This document shows positions 61,236 to 64,000 of a DNA stretch of 64,000 bases, piece after piece; the first letter of the stretch is position 1, and each line of letters begins with the position of its first letter. The notes beneath the pieces are model-generated. The model searched no databases. It was not told the DNA's origin and saw only the letters and a list, made by a program, of their open reading frames with translations. The position numbers and the translations under genes were made by a program. The stretch is from Tachypleus tridentatus. Lineage: Eukaryota; Arthropoda; Merostomata; Xiphosura; Limulidae. Location of the stretch: the NCBI RefSeq assembly GCF_004210375.1, contig NC_134825.1:39736348-39800347 (forward strand). Direction: 5' to 3'.

Positions 61236-62673
61236 TCTGAAATAAACTTATCCTGTAAAAAGAATGTTTTATGTCTTTTATTTAATTTTATTATTCGCAA
61301 GACTATGAGTTTTGTTGAGAAACGCTCAATGTTTCTACACCCATCCAAATACGATTACATGTTTTATAATACTGAGAAAAAAAACTTGAACTTTTTGATG
61401 TTTAGGTGTATACTTTTATTGTCTCATAAAATATTTTCTAGTGCTTTTCTTCTTCAGTCTTCATGTCTCAAAACACTATAAGCTGTACCACGGCGTTTGC
61501 TTAGCACGAAAAGGCACAAAATCTCAGGTATCCTGTAATTCTAGAATACTTTTCTCTAACATCTAATACTTGTTTATTTGCATTTCCTTCTGACCTTGAG
61601 TCATGCAAATAGATTTTAGTTATTGTTCTATTAATGAGATGCGCATACAATCAGTGTAAGTTAATGGTTACTACGGACAGAATCGCTAAACATTAAGAAG
61701 GCAGTTTAGAACCAAAAATCTTTGTCAAAAAAGAAAGTAAGAAACACACGTGAAAAATGTCACAATCTATATTTAGTTGTAGTTTGAATATATGACGTAC
61801 AGAGACAATGAAATGAAAAACTATAAGTCATGTCTCAACTGAGGGCTTTTCTGGCTAACGTACCATCCTAATGTTTTATCAAGGATTAAGAATTACATGG
61901 TTAACCAATTACCAACTTAACTTAACTTTCTCTTATTGAATTTGTATCAATAATTGTCTCAAAATGATTGAATTATATGGTGAGTGTGTGTAATCGTTTT
62001 GTGATATTCGCAGAAAAATCTACTTTATTATAAATATATTATTTAAAGAATTATGATTTATTTATATGTAGCTGATATACTCATTAAATATACGGGACAG
62101 ACATAGAGACCTCAGGAAGTGACATAGGGATCAGACCCGAATGCAAACCCCTTATAGCACTTTCTGAAAACCCCTAAGAGTTTAGGCAAGGTTTTACTGC
62201 AATCGATCAAGTGGATCGCCATTCATAAGAAGTCGCAGACTTTTGTTAAATAATAATTGAACTTTACCAAAAGTACAATTTTTATAAGTTTTAAAGATTA
62301 ATCGACTTTAGTGCTAATGTGTTAAAAATTCAATATTAATACTTTTTTTTAATTTAACAAATAGAGCATAACATAGAAACAAAAATTTGTCTTTGCGCCT
62401 GTTCTATTGAAATAACAACACTATTTGTTAGTTAATTATATTTTAATGTTTCGCACCTTTCTTTACAATAAAAAAAATTAGATGATAAACCATCACATTT
62501 TCCGTTCTTGTTTACACAAACGATTTGTTTTGGATCATTTTTTTTGGTCAAGTCAACTACAAGATATAGCTACACTTTTGAATGTATTTTTGAAAATTAA
62601 TTGATAGATTAGTGACATGGTGTAAGGTTTGACAAAAATATGGGATAAAAAACCTCCTTACTTCACTTTCTAG
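61236..62673. other. Nothing recognised
   Basis: AT-rich; an 85-codon frame at 61224-61481 is unsupported. Confidence 0.55.
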
Positions 62674-62682
62674 CTCGGTCAC

Positions 62683-62963
62683 TTGTTCTTTTTTTTTTTA
62701 ATTTCGCGCAAAGCTACTCGAGGGCTACCTGCGCTAGCTGTCTCTAATTTAGCAGTGTAAGACTAGAGGGAAGGCAGCTAGTCATCACCACCCACCAACA
62801 ACTCTTGGGCTACTCTTTTACCAACGAATAGTGGGATTGACTGTCACATTATCACGCTTCCACGGCTGAAAAAGCGAACATGTTTGGGGCGACCGGGATT
62901 CGAACTCGCGACTCTCGGATTACGAGTCGAATGCCTTAACACGCTTGGCCATGCCGGGCCCAA
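62683..62963 (-). mobile_element. SINE-A, full length, with target duplication
   Basis: CTCGGTCAC at 62674-62682 and 62964-62972. The tail is T-rich rather than GTTT repeats. Confidence 0.93.
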
Positions 62964-62972
62964 CTCGGTCAC

Positions 62973-64000
62973 AGAAGGATTGATTAAAACATTATCCAAC
63001 CAAAGTTACACTATACTATCGATGGATTAAAGTATCGCGAGCAAAACTAGAATATTTAGTGAAGAAATTATGGTTTGTGAAACCTTCAGTTTGGTACTAC
63101 CTAACGCAACAATTATTAAGTGTGAAAAGTTTTGATATTAATAAACTTTCTGGAAAATCGCATATAATATTGCTTATGATAAAATTACTTAATTCACAAG
63201 GTGTATATATATATATATACATACAGGTTCAATAAATTAAATACATGTTATAAATAATTTGTTATAGCTTATTTGATATGTATATTCTCCCAAACTTCTC
63301 ATTATTTGCACTAGTTTTTTTTTCGTTTTGAAGTCATAAAATGGAGAGAAGATATCCAGTCAAGAAAATCCACTGTCAACACTGGGCTGCTTTTGTCCCA
63401 CCGAAGAGTGGGTTAAGTCAGTAGCAAGTTTACAGACTTACAGAGTATAGGTAGCTCATTGTGTAGCTTTGAACACAAAAACAACAATAAGAATTGAAAT
63501 GTGGAATTTGAGCGTCACCTTTATAACTCAAACGTGACCTCAAAGTACAATGATGAAATATTTTGGGGCGGTAGCGGGACGGAAGCAAGGTATCTGTACA
63601 TCCACTGGATCACGCACGTTCCAAGTTGACGTGGCACACAATGCGAAATAAACACATGAAGCATTTAGTGGTGGGTCCTTAAGTCGTGTATTACAATGTC
63701 AAAATGTTAACATGAATTTCCGTCAGTTTTAGATTTTATCACTCCTGGCTGGTCACACTAGAAACAAAATGACAACAATCGGTGCATATAATTATATTGC
63801 GTGTTCAGTATCATATAATTTTTTTATTAAACAGAACTAGAAAGTAATTGAAGGCAAGTTAACATAAATCGTTAATATACCTTCTTAGAATAGGATATAG
63901 TCATGCATCTATGTTTGAAAACTATATTATTATAATAATGAACATAAAAATATAAGGAGATTGCAAAACTACAACTGACTTTTAGATACAGGCATGGGTA
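62973..64000. other. Nothing recognised beyond a possible SINE-B tail
   Basis: AT-rich end of the window with a (TA)n tract near 63205. Confidence 0.55.
63437..63490 (+). mobile_element. Possible SINE-B tail fragment
   Basis: ATAGGTAGCTCATTGTGTAG followed by CTTTGAACACAAAAACAAC resembles the SINE-B tail; the upstream part is unclear. Confidence 0.4.

Noticed and set aside
2020-62963. tRNA-like segments with B-box GGTTCGAATCC
   Set aside because: All are heads of SINE-A copies, with SINE body and tail attached; no free-standing cloverleaf with a matching acceptor stem was seen.

Overview
The window is AT-rich, repeat-dense animal DNA with small, intron-split genes and TATA-driven Pol II promoters. 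The commonest repeat is a tRNA-headed SINE of about 270 bp with a GTTT-rich tail. From memory it is the dominant SINE of horseshoe crab (Xiphosura) genomes, so a horseshoe crab is my best guess for the source. A chelicerate is fairly safe; species and genus cannot be read from this sequence.

I can support four host genes, all small secreted glycine-rich structural (cuticle-like) proteins. Genes A (23693-24791) and B (27598-28419) are tandem paralogs on the + strand, rich in Ala/Gly and ending in a similar short C-terminus. Genes C (44928-45853) and D (56758-58884) lie on the - strand and encode Gly/Tyr repeat proteins. All four have the same plan: a first coding exon of only 4-5 codons, a phase-0 intron inside the signal peptide, and one exon with the rest. 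A and B also share a promoter module, a perfect CRE (TGACGTCA) exactly 18 bp upstream of the TATA box, which suggests co-regulation.

The rest is mobile DNA and its debris. SINE-A has about 25 copies, several with clear target-site duplications, one nested inside another and one dimeric. SINE-B, about 120 bp, has about 12 copies. There are two Tc1-type deletion derivatives, three small inverted-repeat elements (two TA-flanked, one TTAA-flanked), a three-copy unclassified repeat of about 0.7-1 kb, and several minisatellites, one with a higher-order pattern.

The most unusual item is a family of unclassified elements with long terminal inverted repeats (about 140 bp). The copy at 16152-17780 has both ends, the one at 51783-52860 has the 5' part, and 32585-32755 is an internal scrap. 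Both 5' ends carry a TATA box, an arthropod initiator (TCAGTT) and an array of heat-shock elements (GAAnnTTCnnGAA). This reads as a transposon family with a built-in stress-responsive promoter. The encoded protein matches, from memory, a widespread uncharacterised arthropod protein family and has possible RNase-H-fold (DDE) acidic motifs.

Region by region: 1-13 kb is SINE-littered non-coding DNA. 13-18 kb holds tandem arrays and the intact-ended TIR element. 18-23 kb has SINEs and a tandem array hit by two insertions. 23.6-28.6 kb is the A/B gene pair. 29-43 kb is repeats, a Tc1 relic and no recognised gene. 44-46 kb is gene C next to a satellite. 47-53 kb holds a Tc1 relic, a MITE and TIR element copy 2. 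54-59 kb has gene D, whose long intron is full of SINEs. 59-64 kb is SINEs and non-coding DNA. No rRNA, functional tRNA, CRISPR array or viral fossil was recognised.
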